A DNA stretch of 55,746 bases from contig DVNG01000033.1 in the NCBI GenBank assembly GCA_018714545.1, positions 1 to 55,746 of the forward strand, in the 5' to 3' direction. A program made the position numbers and the translations under genes. This document shows positions 15,556-22,853 of this stretch, one piece after another; positions within the stretch are counted from its first letter, which is position 1; each line of letters starts with the position of its first letter. The notes below the pieces were generated by a model. It made no database searches and was not told where the DNA came from. It worked only from the letters and a program-made list of their open reading frames with translations. Source of the DNA: Limousia pullorum (lineage in GTDB: Bacteria; Bacillota; Clostridia; Oscillospirales; Acutalibacteraceae).

Positions 15556-16900
15556 CCGCTTTCATTTCTGTCACTGTTTTAAGCTTTTTGACACTGCGCA
15601 AAACCATTGGCAAAGCGATAATAAATGTCAGAACTTCACCAAATAAAACCGCATACCAAACTCCCTCAACACCCATAAATGATGTTAAAATCCAAAGTCC
15701 AAGCGTTACAAACAAAAATCCTTTGCACACAGCCAAAAGCAAGGATTTTCTTCCCTGTTCTATAGACTGGAAAAAGTACATAAGCATTGTGTTTATTCCT
15801 GTGAAAAGCAGTGATGAAAAATACATTATCATTCCCTTTGAGGCTATAGCTTCCATATTTGTATCTCCGTTTGAGAAAAATGAAACTATAAATCCCGGAA
15901 CCACCGTAATTATTCCGTAACAAACTATACAGAAAACCGAAGAGTAAATCAGACACACACGCAAGGATTTTGAACATCTCTTTATGATTCCCGAACCGAA
16001 GTTGGTGGAAATTAAAGGCTGTGCCGCCTGGGCAAAACCATTTAAAAGGCCTTTAAACACATAGGCGATATTTGTGATAACCGCATAGGCGGCAAGGTAA
16101 ACCTCTCCGCCCAAGTTTAAAATTGCACTGTTAAACATGAATATTATAGCTCCGGCACTTAATTCCATTATGCCGCTTCCTATTCCCACAGACAAAATTC
16201 TGCCTATAACCTTTGGGTCAAAGGATTTAAGCTTAAAATGTACGGTATTTTTTCTAAGGATAAAATGGAATGATGCAACGATAAGTGAAAGCACCGGCGC
16301 AATAGATGTCGCCACTGAAGCTCCGAAAATCCCCATATGGAACACTGAAACAAAAACATAGTCCAATATTATATTTGAAATATTTCCAACCATAAGGGCA
16401 GCCATTGCAAGCTTTGGGTTGTTATCCGCCCTTAAAAGCACACTCAGCGAGTACATAAGCACAAATGGCAATGCACTGCACATAACAGGCGTCAGGTACT
16501 CCAAAACCAATGGAAGAAGCTGGTCATCAGAACCCAAAAGATAGGCAAATTCCTTTCTGAACAGCACTCCAAACACCGAGAACATCAGTCCCACTATAAG
16601 CATCATAAATACCGAAACGGAAAAAGCCTTGTTTCGGGTATTCATATCACCGCTTCCCTGACTTATGGACATTATTGTAGCTCCGCCTACTCCGAAAAGC
16701 AGACCCACACATGATAAAATCGTAAACACCGGCATACATATATTCATCGCCGCCAAACCCTGACTTCCTGAACCTGCCGATACAAAATAGATGTCTACGA
16801 TACAGTAAATTGAATTTGATAGCATTCCCAAAAGTGTGGGTATTAGGTATTTAAGATACACTTTGTTAACGCTTTTGGTTGTCAACTCACTTGTGAACAA
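15545..16900 (-). CDS. MATE-family multidrug/cation exporter
   Basis: A 451-residue polytopic membrane protein with the twelve-helix, two-repeat MATE arrangement (repeats begin near LKYLIPTLLGMLSNSIYCIVD and GIMELSAGAIIFMFN). It exports drugs or metabolites using Na+ or H+; the substrate is unknown. TTG 16900 is chosen, because AAAGGAG lies eight bases upstream and the GTG at 16909 overlaps it. The gene is within element E3 and converges on the recombinase. Confidence 0.87.
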   Translation of the reverse strand: MFTSELTTKSVNKVYLKYLIPTLLGMLSNSIYCIVDIYFVSAGSGSQGLAAMNICMPVFTILSCVGLLFGVGGATIMSISQGSGDMNTRNKAFSVSVFMMLIVGLMFSVFGVLFRKEFAYLLGSDDQLLPLVLEYLTPVMCSALPFVLMYSLSVLLRADNNPKLAMAALMVGNISNIILDYVFVSVFHMGIFGASVATSIAPVLSLIVASFHFILRKNTVHFKLKSFDPKVIGRILSVGIGSGIMELSAGAIIFMFNSAILNLGGEVYLAAYAVITNIAYVFKGLLNGFAQAAQPLISTNFGSGIIKRCSKSLRVCLIYSSVFCIVCYGIITVVPGFIVSFFSNGDTNMEAIASKGMIMYFSSLLFTGINTMLMYFFQSIEQGRKSLLLAVCKGFLFVTLGLWILTSFMGVEGVWYAVLFGEVLTFIIALPMVLRSVKKLKTVTEMKAATA

Positions 16901-17005
16901 AACAAACACTCCTTTACATCCACACTATAATATCAAATAGGTACACTGTTTTCAATATACTTTTGTTATTGTTTTCCAACCGTTTTTTAAAATTCATAGT
17001 AAAAG

Positions 17006-17031
17006 AAAACACCCTCAAAAAGAAGGTGTTT
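17006..17031 (-). terminator. Terminator of the PTS IIA gene
   Basis: AAACACC pairs with GGTGTTT around an 11-12-nt loop, followed by TTTTCTTTT on the minus strand, a few bases past the IIA stop. Confidence 0.65.
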
Positions 17032-17037
17032 AATCGC

Positions 17038-17547
17038 TTATTTTATTCCAAGCTTTTTCAAAATTTTAAAATCCGGAAGCTTTTTCTTTTCCTCTATGTA
17101 CATAACCTCATCGCCGGTTTTTACTTTTCCGTAGTTTATCTCTATTTTACTATCTCCAGGTATTTTAGGGAAAGTTATCGGAACTATTGTGTCCGCTCCG
17201 GCTTCCTTTATCATGTCCAAGTCTATCTCACAAATCAAGTCACCGGCTTTTACTTTATCGCCGGACTTGACTGCACAATTAAAAGGCTTTCCTTTTAAAT
17301 AAACCGTTTCAAGTCCCACATGGATAAGCATTTCAAGTCCTTGTTTTGTCTTTAACACATAGGCATGTTTTGTATCGGATATTGACTCAACAATACATTC
17401 AGCCGGACTGCAAAGCTTTCCGCTTTCAGGTTTTATGGCAAAACCTCTTCCCAGTATATTTGTTGAAAATACCGGGTCTGATACCTGTTCAAGGGGAACC
17501 ACTGTTCCGCTAAGAGGAGACAGCAGCTGGTGGCTTTTTTCGTTCAT
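17038..17547 (-). CDS. Free-standing PTS EIIA, glucose/Crr type
   Basis: A 169-residue cytoplasmic phosphocarrier. The active-site His is in MLIHVGLETV, and a second His in DTKHAYVL completes the phosphate-binding pair. The N-terminal segment has LLSPLSGTVVPLEQV, typical of this family. ATG 17547 follows AAGGAG by seven bases and is preferred to upstream in-frame codons. It can phosphorylate IIBC permeases lacking their own IIA and may have regulatory roles. It lies at the right end of element E3, about 50 bp from the E3/micro-exon junction. Confidence 0.9.
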   Translation of the reverse strand: MNEKSHQLLSPLSGTVVPLEQVSDPVFSTNILGRGFAIKPESGKLCSPAECIVESISDTKHAYVLKTKQGLEMLIHVGLETVYLKGKPFNCAVKSGDKVKAGDLICEIDLDMIKEAGADTIVPITFPKIPGDSKIEINYGKVKTGDEVMYIEEKKKLPDFKILKKLGIK

Positions 17548-17577
17548 GTTTTTTCTCCTTTTTAAGCTCAAAAATCA

Positions 17578-17632
17578 CCTACACCCTTTTGGGTCTTATT
17601 CTTCTGTACCTACATCGGGTTTACAATGTATC
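17578..17632. other. Composite att region: E3 right end, micro-exon, E2 left end
   Basis: Two overlapping recombination sites. E3: element arm 17578-17599, centre GA (minus strand) at 17601-17600. E2: centre GG at 17610-17609, element arm 17611-17632. The centres are 9 bp apart, leaving only seven bases of cotJC between them. Joining the E2 arm here to its partner at 22145-22166 gives CCGATGTA-GG-TACATCGG, a perfect 8+8 palindrome. Joining the E3 arm to 2333-2351 gives 15 of 19 matched positions around GA. Confidence 0.82.
17600..17610 (-). CDS. cotJC: cotJC micro-exon (exon 3)
   Basis: Eleven bases including both shared dinucleotides (minus strand GG-TACAGAA-GA). After excision of E2 and E3 they supply the end of a Gly codon, all of Thr and Glu, and the first two bases of the next Glu codon, so the protein reads DIGTEELGH across the exons. 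In the unexcised DNA the frame hits TAA right after GTEE. Thr-Glu-Glu is the usual manganese-catalase sequence at this point, and exons 2 and 4 alone do not encode it. That supports this as a genuine fragment of the ancestral gene. Confidence 0.75.
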
Positions 17633-17690
17633 TTTTATAGGACATGCAAATTTCCGCAATTACCGCATATCTTTTTATCAGGTGAGGCTA

Positions 17691-17873
17691 ATGGTCAGAA
17701 AACCTGTTTTTAAAACAATTTATAACAGTGAAAAATGCACTGAGGAAAATTATTCAAAATTTGAACGGCTTTTAATTCAAAATATTTTAAGAGAACTGAA
17801 AAAAAATAATGTAATCGACGCAGAGATATTTTCCATGTCGTTAAATCTCCTTTACAGCAAACAGGATTGGTAA
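17691..17873 (+). CDS. Small element-encoded protein, candidate excision factor (E2)
   Basis: A 60-residue protein (MVRKPVFKTIY ... NLLYSKQDW) with a strong AGGTGAGG site just upstream of the ATG and a terminator 19 bp after the stop, so it looks truly expressed. The second half, LLIQNILRELKKNNVIDAEI, resembles short SHOCT-like helical segments found in small proteins next to clostridial recombinases. It starts 81 bp from the E2 left crossover. Function unknown; a directionality factor for the E2 recombinase is one possibility. Confidence 0.6.
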   Translation: MVRKPVFKTIYNSEKCTEENYSKFERLLIQNILRELKKNNVIDAEIFSMSLNLLYSKQDW

Positions 17874-17891
17874 AACAAAGGAATATAACAA

Positions 17892-17920
17892 ATGCAGACG
17901 GCAAAAACGCTCGTCTGCAT
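17892..17920 (+). terminator. Terminator after the E2 small ORF
   Basis: A perfect 9-bp stem, ATGCAGACG / CGTCTGCAT, with an 11-nt loop, followed by ATTTTTT. It may also serve the convergent pnuC gene, whose stop is 6 bp away. Confidence 0.8.
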
Positions 17921-17925
17921 ATTTT

Positions 17926-18684
17926 TTACTTTATATTACCGCTGTCATAATAGGATAACTTCCCTTCAGAAATGGGAACCGCTGCAAATTCAAGGTCTGC
18001 GCTCTGTCTGTTTAAATCTTTATTCCATCTGAAATAGATTATAAATCCATTGACTGTGTAAAGACTCCACATAATCAGAGTAGCTACGCTTTCTCCCCCA
18101 TTGAAAAATGCAAATATCCACATCACAACCGTGACAATATCAACCACAATCCACAATATCCACTGCTCAATATATCTTTTTACGCACAAAATTTGAGCTA
18201 CAACGGATATTACTGTGCTCATACTGTCCATATAAGCCATATTTCCTCCAAGGTATTTAAGCACTTCACCGTAAAGGAAAATAGCAACCAGTGTGCCGCC
18301 GAAAATCAGCAGAGCGGATCTCTGAGAAAGTCTTTTTTTCTTAACCTCTCCTGTGGCATCATCCATATTTTTACGCCATACAAACCAGCCTACAAAATTC
18401 ATCGGAAGATAATAGATTATATTCAGCATAACTTCCCCGTAATATCTTGCACTCAGGGAAATATAGGCATACAGTAAAACATTAACCACACCGAAAATGT
18501 ATCCCGATGGTCTGCCTTTACCTGTCAAAATAACATAAACTACTCCTGAAACCGCCGCAATTATTCCTATTATGCTGTCATTCCAATAAATAGAAAGAGA
18601 TATAATAATAAAAACCGATGAACAAAGCCATATAATTTCTGGAATTTTCCAATTATTCAATTCTGTTTTAAAAAACTGCCTCAC
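17926..18684 (-). CDS. pnuC: Nicotinamide riboside transporter PnuC
   Basis: A 252-residue membrane protein of the PnuC family, a SWEET-like seven-helix facilitator for nicotinamide riboside uptake, which feeds NAD synthesis. Family signatures are the GRPSGYIFGVVNVLLYAYISLSARYYGE stretch (residues about 62-89) and the late WILWIVVDIVTVVMW substrate-site helix. GTG 18684 is chosen, because AAGGAG lies eight bases upstream; in-frame codons further up lack a ribosome site. It is cargo within element E2. No nadR-like partner gene is nearby. Confidence 0.88.
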   Translation of the reverse strand: MRQFFKTELNNWKIPEIIWLCSSVFIIISLSIYWNDSIIGIIAAVSGVVYVILTGKGRPSGYIFGVVNVLLYAYISLSARYYGEVMLNIIYYLPMNFVGWFVWRKNMDDATGEVKKKRLSQRSALLIFGGTLVAIFLYGEVLKYLGGNMAYMDSMSTVISVVAQILCVKRYIEQWILWIVVDIVTVVMWIFAFFNGGESVATLIMWSLYTVNGFIIYFRWNKDLNRQSADLEFAAVPISEGKLSYYDSGNIK

Positions 18685-18839
18685 TATACATCTCCTTTTT
18701 ACATATTTTCCACCGTAAATTATACCGTACAAGCTCTTTCTTGTCCACAAAATGATGTATATATTATCCTGTACCATGCAGTTTCATATACTTGTGTAGA
18801 AATAACTATTATTACCAAAAAAAATTAGGAGAAATGATA

Positions 18840-20363
18840 ATGCTTGCAGCTGTTTACTGCCGTGTTTCCACGGAAAAAGACGACCAGATAAACTCTCTTG
18901 AAAGTCAGATGAGTTATTTTCTTAATTACATTGAAAACTGTCCCGATTTGACCCTGTTTCAGATTTACGCAGACAAGGGAATTTCAGGAACTGCCGTAAA
19001 AAACAGAACCAGATTTATTCAGATGATGGAGGATGCGGAAAAGGGTTTATTTCAGGTCATAATCACCAAGGAAGTAAGCCGTTTTTCAAGAAATATTCTT
19101 GACGCCGTTTCCTATTCCAGAAAGCTTAGAAATCTCGGAGTTTCAATAAGGTTTATGAATGACGGAATAGACACATCTCAGCCTGACGCCGAGCTTAGGC
19201 TGTCAATTATGGCCAGTCTTGCCCAGGAGGAAAGCCGAAAAACCTCAGACCGTGTAAAATGGGGACAGACAAGAAGAATGGAAAAAGGCGTGGTATTCGG
19301 CACCTCAATGCTCGGCTACGACGTAAAAAACGGAAAAATAGCCGTAAATACGGATGGCGCAGAAATTGTAAAAAACATATTCAATAAATATGTTTTCCTG
19401 CATATGTCTGCTTCAGAAATCGCAAAGGAACTTCAAAACGAGGGCATTAAAACCTATACAGGCAAAGAAAAATGGACTCCGTCGGTAATTATAAAAGTTC
19501 TGAAAAACGAAAAATACTGCGGAGATTTAAGGCAAAAAAAGACATTTACACCGGACTATCTCACCCACAAAAAGAAAACCAACAAATGCAATGAAAAAAC
19601 CGTCTTTATTAAAGACCACCACGCCCCTATTATATCACGTGATTTATGGGAGGCGGCACAGCATGAATTATGCAGGCGAAGTTATGTTAAAAAACAAGAC
19701 TCAGGAAGAGGAAACAAGTTTTATTTTTCAGGAAAAATCATCTGTGCAAACTGCGGCTGTCCCTTTTCAGCAAGAAAAAAGAAAGGAAAGGACGGATATT
19801 ACACAGTCTGGAAATGTTTGAACAATCAATGTCATGTGAGATATCAAATAAGAAACGACAGCCTTATGTATATGACAGCCTACAGCTATTCTCTGTTAAA
19901 TATACAAAAAGAAAAACTAACAGAGCACATACACTCTCTCATGAACATGGCAGAAATGCAATTAACAGGAACATCCAGAACTTCTTTAAAACAAAAAAAA
20001 TCGGAAATTGAAGAATTAAAGATAAAGAAACTTAACATAATTGACGCCTTTGCAGCGCATAAGATTTCGGAAAATGAGTTTATGGCTTTAAAATCAAAAT
20101 ACGACGGTCTGATTATTCATCATAACAATGAGATTGAAAATCTTCAAAAAACTCAATCTGTAAAGAAACTTAAAAATACAACCATAAAAAAATATATAGA
20201 TAAAATAATAAACTATAATAATATTACAAAAAGTATTATATATAATTGTATTGAAAAGGTGCACGCCTATGAAAACGGCATAGTTAAACTCAAATTTTGC
20301 CATCTTCCACAAGTATTTGAATTTGAGATATATTTCAAAAAATCCAAACAATATACCACATAA
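18840..20363 (+). CDS. Large serine recombinase of element E2
   Basis: A 507-residue site-specific recombinase. The catalytic domain has Ser10 in VYCRVSTEKD and the ITKEVSRFSRN motif (about 75-85). A recombinase domain follows (FGTSMLGYDV, then NEKYCGDLRQKK), then a zinc ribbon (CANCGCPFS ... CLNNQCH) and a long coiled coil. AGGAG lies eight bases before ATG 18840, making it a better start than the ATG two codons earlier. It is the only recombinase between the E2 att sites. It is divergent from pnuC and separated from the lipase by 440 bp. Confidence 0.9.
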   Translation: MLAAVYCRVSTEKDDQINSLESQMSYFLNYIENCPDLTLFQIYADKGISGTAVKNRTRFIQMMEDAEKGLFQVIITKEVSRFSRNILDAVSYSRKLRNLGVSIRFMNDGIDTSQPDAELRLSIMASLAQEESRKTSDRVKWGQTRRMEKGVVFGTSMLGYDVKNGKIAVNTDGAEIVKNIFNKYVFLHMSASEIAKELQNEGIKTYTGKEKWTPSVIIKVLKNEKYCGDLRQKKTFTPDYLTHKKKTNKCNEKTVFIKDHHAPIISRDLWEAAQHELCRRSYVKKQDSGRGNKFYFSGKIICANCGCPFSARKKKGKDGYYTVWKCLNNQCHVRYQIRNDSLMYMTAYSYSLLNIQKEKLTEHIHSLMNMAEMQLTGTSRTSLKQKKSEIEELKIKKLNIIDAFAAHKISENEFMALKSKYDGLIIHHNNEIENLQKTQSVKKLKNTTIKKYIDKIINYNNITKSIIYNCIEKVHAYENGIVKLKFCHLPQVFEFEIYFKKSKQYTT

Positions 20364-20367
20364 AAAT

Positions 20368-20403
20368 AGCGAAAGGAACACCCTGACGAATGTTCCTTTC
20401 GCT
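20368..20403 (+). terminator. Hairpin after the E2 recombinase
   Basis: A perfect 13-bp stem, AGCGAAAGGAACA / TGTTCCTTTCGCT, with a 10-nt loop, 5 bp past the recombinase stop. There is no clear T-run (GATAATTG follows), so termination is probable but not certain. Confidence 0.55.
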
Positions 20404-20738
20404 GATAATTGAGATATTGTTGTTGCCCGAATTGGCAAAAGTTGTAAGCTTTTTAAATATTAAAGAAATTCAGATAAATAAAAAGTGTATATTATTTCAT
20501 CTGCCAGATATTCTACAATATGTATTATATCATATAGAAAATATTTTTTCCAGACAATAAACTGAGATTTTTTATAATATTCTTCCTATTATTGTACACA
20601 CTTTGTAGCTTTAAAACTCATATTGTGTTCTATAACCACAACAAATCCTTTGATAAATGAAATTTTTACATGTTGACAAAAGTGTATAAATATAAACAAT
20701 CTGTATAAACATGTCATAGCAGACTTACTTAAACCGAA
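20404..20738. other. AT-rich intergenic region in element E2
   Basis: No convincing ORF, repeat or att-like palindrome is seen between the recombinase hairpin and the lipase promoter. There are scattered AT-rich stretches and a TTGACA at about 20674 without a well-placed -10 box. Confidence 0.4.
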
Positions 20739-20767
20739 TTGCACAGCTATACTCTATATGTTATAAT
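20739..20767 (+). promoter_or_regulatory. Probable promoter of the lipase-like gene
   Basis: TTGCAC (20739-20744), 17 bp, then a perfect TATAAT (20762-20767), about 35 bp ahead of the start codon. Confidence 0.65.
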
Positions 20768-20802
20768 TTAGGTAATAATAAATCTTAAAAAGGCTGGTTT
20801 CT

Positions 20803-22140
20803 ATGAACTCCGTTATAATAAACATTGTAAATTGCCTTCTTCTTATTTTTTCAGCAAACTCCGTACTGCTTATTGCTAAGCACAATATGTATTTTTTAAT
20901 CCCGTTAAGCGTTGTGGCTTTTATAAGTGCAAACATATTAAACTGTTATGTTCCCGGTAAGTACAGGTCGTCGAGAATGAAAGTGTGCGCCCACGGTGTA
21001 CAAAGGCTTAAAACTTTTTTGTTTTCTTCCATTATATCATTTACAATTCATGTTATTGCCTTCTTTTTTCTCGGACTTTCCTGGTTTCCGCTGCTTATAA
21101 GCGCCCTTGTATGTATTTTTGCCCACTGTGTTATTTTCTGGAACGGAATGGTCTCCGTATATATTTCATCAACACAGCTGGGAATACATCACAGATTTAT
21201 GGGCGTATTTCTGGCTTTTGTTCCTATTGTAAATGTGATTGAGCTTATTAAAATCATCCGTATTACTTCCGATGAAATAAAATTTGAGGAAAATAAAGAA
21301 AAGATAAACACATTAAGAGCAGAATATAAAATCTGTAAAACAAAGTATCCAATTTTATTGGTTCATGGAGTCTTTTTCAGAGATTCAAAAAAACTTAACT
21401 ACTGGGGAAGAATTCCCAAAGAGCTTGAACGCAACGGAGCTGTTATATTTTACGGAAATCATCACTCCGCCTCCTCTGTATCGGACAGTGCACAGGAACT
21501 TACAAACAGAATAAAAAGCATTGTCAATCAAACCGGATGTGGAAAAGTAAACATCATCGCCCATTCAAAAGGCGGTCTTGATTGCAGATACGCAGTAAGC
21601 TTCTGCGGTGCTGAAAAATATGTGGCTTCTCTCACAACTATAAATACTCCCCATCGTGGATGTGGTTTTGCAGACTATCTTTTAAAAAAGATACCTGAAA
21701 ATGTTCAGAATAAAATAGCCGATACATACAACACATCTCTTAAAAAGCTTGGCGACACTTCCCCCGACTTTATGGAAGCCGTTACTGACCTTACGGAAAA
21801 AAACTGCGAGAAGCTTAACAGAATTATGGAAAAGGATAAGGATAAATTTAATGGTATTTTCTGCCAAAGCGTTGGTTCAAAGCTTAATAAGCGAACCTCA
21901 GGAAAATTTCCTCTAAACTTTACCTACGACCTTGTAAAATATTTTGACGGCCCCAACGACGGACTTGTTTCGGAAAAATCCTTTCAATGGGGCGAAATGT
22001 ATACATTTTTAACTGTAAAAGGCAAAAGAGGCATTTCTCACGGAGATATGGTGGATTTAAACCGAGAAAATATCCCGGAATTTGATGTCCGTGAGTTTTA
22101 TGTAAATCTTGTTTCGGATTTAAAAAACAGGGGACTTTGA
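20803..22140 (+). CDS. Membrane-anchored lipase-like alpha/beta hydrolase
   Basis: A 445-residue protein. The first 165 residues form four or five hydrophobic helices; the rest is an alpha/beta-hydrolase domain. The strand PILLVHGVFF (about 187) supplies the oxyanion region, and the nucleophile elbow is AHSKGG (Ser about 256). NTPHRG, a likely acid Asp in FDGPNDGLV and a catalytic His in SHGDMVDL (about 410) complete the triacylglycerol-lipase/PGAP1-like pattern. The substrate is unknown. The ribosome site (AAAAAGG) is some distance from the ATG. The stop codon is 26 bp from the E2 right crossover, so the gene fills the element's end. Confidence 0.8.
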   Translation: MNSVIINIVNCLLLIFSANSVLLIAKHNMYFLIPLSVVAFISANILNCYVPGKYRSSRMKVCAHGVQRLKTFLFSSIISFTIHVIAFFFLGLSWFPLLISALVCIFAHCVIFWNGMVSVYISSTQLGIHHRFMGVFLAFVPIVNVIELIKIIRITSDEIKFEENKEKINTLRAEYKICKTKYPILLVHGVFFRDSKKLNYWGRIPKELERNGAVIFYGNHHSASSVSDSAQELTNRIKSIVNQTGCGKVNIIAHSKGGLDCRYAVSFCGAEKYVASLTTINTPHRGCGFADYLLKKIPENVQNKIADTYNTSLKKLGDTSPDFMEAVTDLTEKNCEKLNRIMEKDKDKFNGIFCQSVGSKLNKRTSGKFPLNFTYDLVKYFDGPNDGLVSEKSFQWGEMYTFLTVKGKRGISHGDMVDLNRENIPEFDVREFYVNLVSDLKNRGL

Positions 22141-22144
22141 TTTT

Positions 22145-22190
22145 GTATCATTGCGTCGCCGATGTACCTATATCGGTGAGAGTGGCTTTA
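22145..22190. other. att site at the right end of element E2
   Basis: Element arm 22145-22166, centre GG (minus strand) at 22168-22167, and cotJC exon 2 arm 22169-22190. The inner eight bases on the element side are TACATCGG (minus strand). The host side reads CCGATATA against CCGATGTA on the partner site, so attB and attP look alike here, as is usual for serine integrases. Confidence 0.82.
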
Positions 22191-22261
22191 AGCTCCGGAT
22201 AAGGCATTGTAAATCTCTGGCTTAAATATCTCAGAGAAGCTCCTAACTCACCGTCAGGACC
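22167..22261 (-). CDS. cotJC: cotJC exon 2 (manganese catalase)
   Basis: Minus-strand reading between the E1 and E2 crossovers gives PDGELGASLRYLSQ, then RFTMPYPELKATLTDIG, a clear match to the CotJC segment following QYGG. It contains the first expected metal ligand (Glu in GEL). In situ it is flanked by an in-frame TGA upstream (about 22272) and reads SATQ-stop downstream, so it cannot be translated alone. The 31 codons have no frameshift or stop. Exon 1 supplies QYGG before it and the micro-exon supplies TE after it. Confidence 0.85.
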
Positions 22262-22282
22262 GCCTAATATTCACAGGTTATT
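22239..22282. other. att site at the left end of element E1
   Basis: cotJC exon 2 arm 22239-22258, centre GG (minus strand) at 22261-22260, element arm 22263-22282, which reads AATAACCTGTGAATATTAGG on the minus strand. The reverse complement of the partner arm at 26272-26291 is AATAACCTTTTTCCAAAAGG: the outer eight and inner three bases match (13 of 20 overall). Confidence 0.8.
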
Positions 22283-22290
22283 ATAATTTA

Positions 22291-22314
22291 AGGGGACAGA
22301 AAAATCTGTCCCCT
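22291..22314 (-). terminator. Hairpin after the lysis genes
   Basis: A perfect 10-bp stem, AGGGGACAGA / TCTGTCCCCT, with a 4-nt loop, 6 bp past the holin stop. The T-run is stronger on the plus strand, so it may work in both directions. Confidence 0.65.
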
Positions 22315-22319
22315 TTTTC

Positions 22320-22799
22320 TTACTCTTCCATATCCTCTTCGTACAGAATATCGTCCTCGTCACTGTAATGACTTTCAGATTTATTCTTCAAAGTATCTAC
22401 AGCATTTATAATCACTTCCGGTATTGGTATTCCCATAAGTCCGGCATTTTCTATTATGCTCAGCGATTCGTTTACCAGAAACGCCACTATTACAGTATCT
22501 CTTAAAAATGTTGTACCTGCCACTATGTCAAGGCGGCACGCCACAAGCACAATTAGAAAAGTCACTCCTTTTCTGCAAAGACCTTTCCAGCCTGCACGGC
22601 TCTCCAATGTGCCTGTGGCGGTTTTCGGTGATTTATGGAATACCGCCGCTACAAGCAGTCCCGTAATATAATCAACCGCCATGAAAATTACCAGCGTTGT
22701 AAGTGAGCTGTCCCATCCGCCGAAATATGAAGCTATCGCAGAAAACATAGCTCCTACGCCGCCGCAGATAATCACATGCAATGTTTTTATCTCGTTCAT
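22320..22799 (-). CDS. Phage holin (phage_holin_4 / TcdE-like)
   Basis: A 159-residue small membrane protein with three or four hydrophobic segments and the family pattern VIFMAVDYITGLLVA, then FHKSPKTATGTLESRAGWKG and VACRLD. Holins form membrane lesions that let the endolysin reach the wall. It is the last gene of the E1 operon, 54 bp after the endolysin. The acidic C-terminus (YSDEDDILYEEDMEE) is cytoplasmic in type. Confidence 0.85.
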   Translation of the reverse strand: MNEIKTLHVIICGGVGAMFSAIASYFGGWDSSLTTLVIFMAVDYITGLLVAAVFHKSPKTATGTLESRAGWKGLCRKGVTFLIVLVACRLDIVAGTTFLRDTVIVAFLVNESLSIIENAGLMGIPIPEVIINAVDTLKNKSESHYSDEDDILYEEDMEE

Positions 22800-22853
22800 T
22801 TTTCACCTTCCTTTTGCCTTAACGCTCTTTTCCTACATCCTTTTTAAATTTCA

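Larger units (their letters stand above)
2331..17601. mobile_element. Serine-recombinase element E3 (15,269 bp) inside cotJC
   Basis: The element lies between GA centres at 2331-2332 and 17600-17601, in the same orientation. Excision would therefore delete 15,269 bp and join the micro-exon to exon 4 in frame. It encodes a 54-residue protein at its left end, a sucrose utilisation operon, an iron uptake operon with a DtxR-type regulator, a large serine recombinase (13999-15555), a MATE exporter and a PTS IIA protein. No capsid, terminase or replication gene is recognisable, so this is a cargo element, not an intact prophage. Assigning this recombinase to these sites is inference from its being the only one inside. 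Confidence 0.8.
17609..22168. mobile_element. Serine-recombinase element E2 (4,558 bp) inside cotJC
   Basis: The element lies between GG centres at 17609-17610 and 22167-22168. It contains a 60-residue small ORF near its left end, a PnuC transporter, a large serine recombinase (18840-20363) and a membrane-anchored lipase-like protein whose stop is 26 bp from the right crossover. The two ends form a palindromic attP (14 of 22 positions per arm, the inner eight perfect). It abuts element E3 across the micro-exon, so the two were inserted into almost the same cotJC position. Confidence 0.82.

Noticed and set aside
17611..17690. A Cys-containing reading (KICGNCGNLHVL, then IHCKPDVG) on the minus strand
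   Set aside because: It is broken by stops and has no start or ribosome site; the first part of it overlaps the E2 att arm.
2339..22168. One 19.8-kb insertion between exons 2 and 4 with GGT as shared core
   Set aside because: A GGT-based join gives DIGADELGH and no convincing palindrome. The micro-exon at 17600-17610 with two separate palindromic sites gives DIGTEELGH and better symmetry.
22141..22275. A structured RNA (6S-like) after the lipase gene, because of several short stems
   Set aside because: The minus strand reads as a conserved CotJC segment bounded by att palindromes, which explains the sequence better than an RNA fold.
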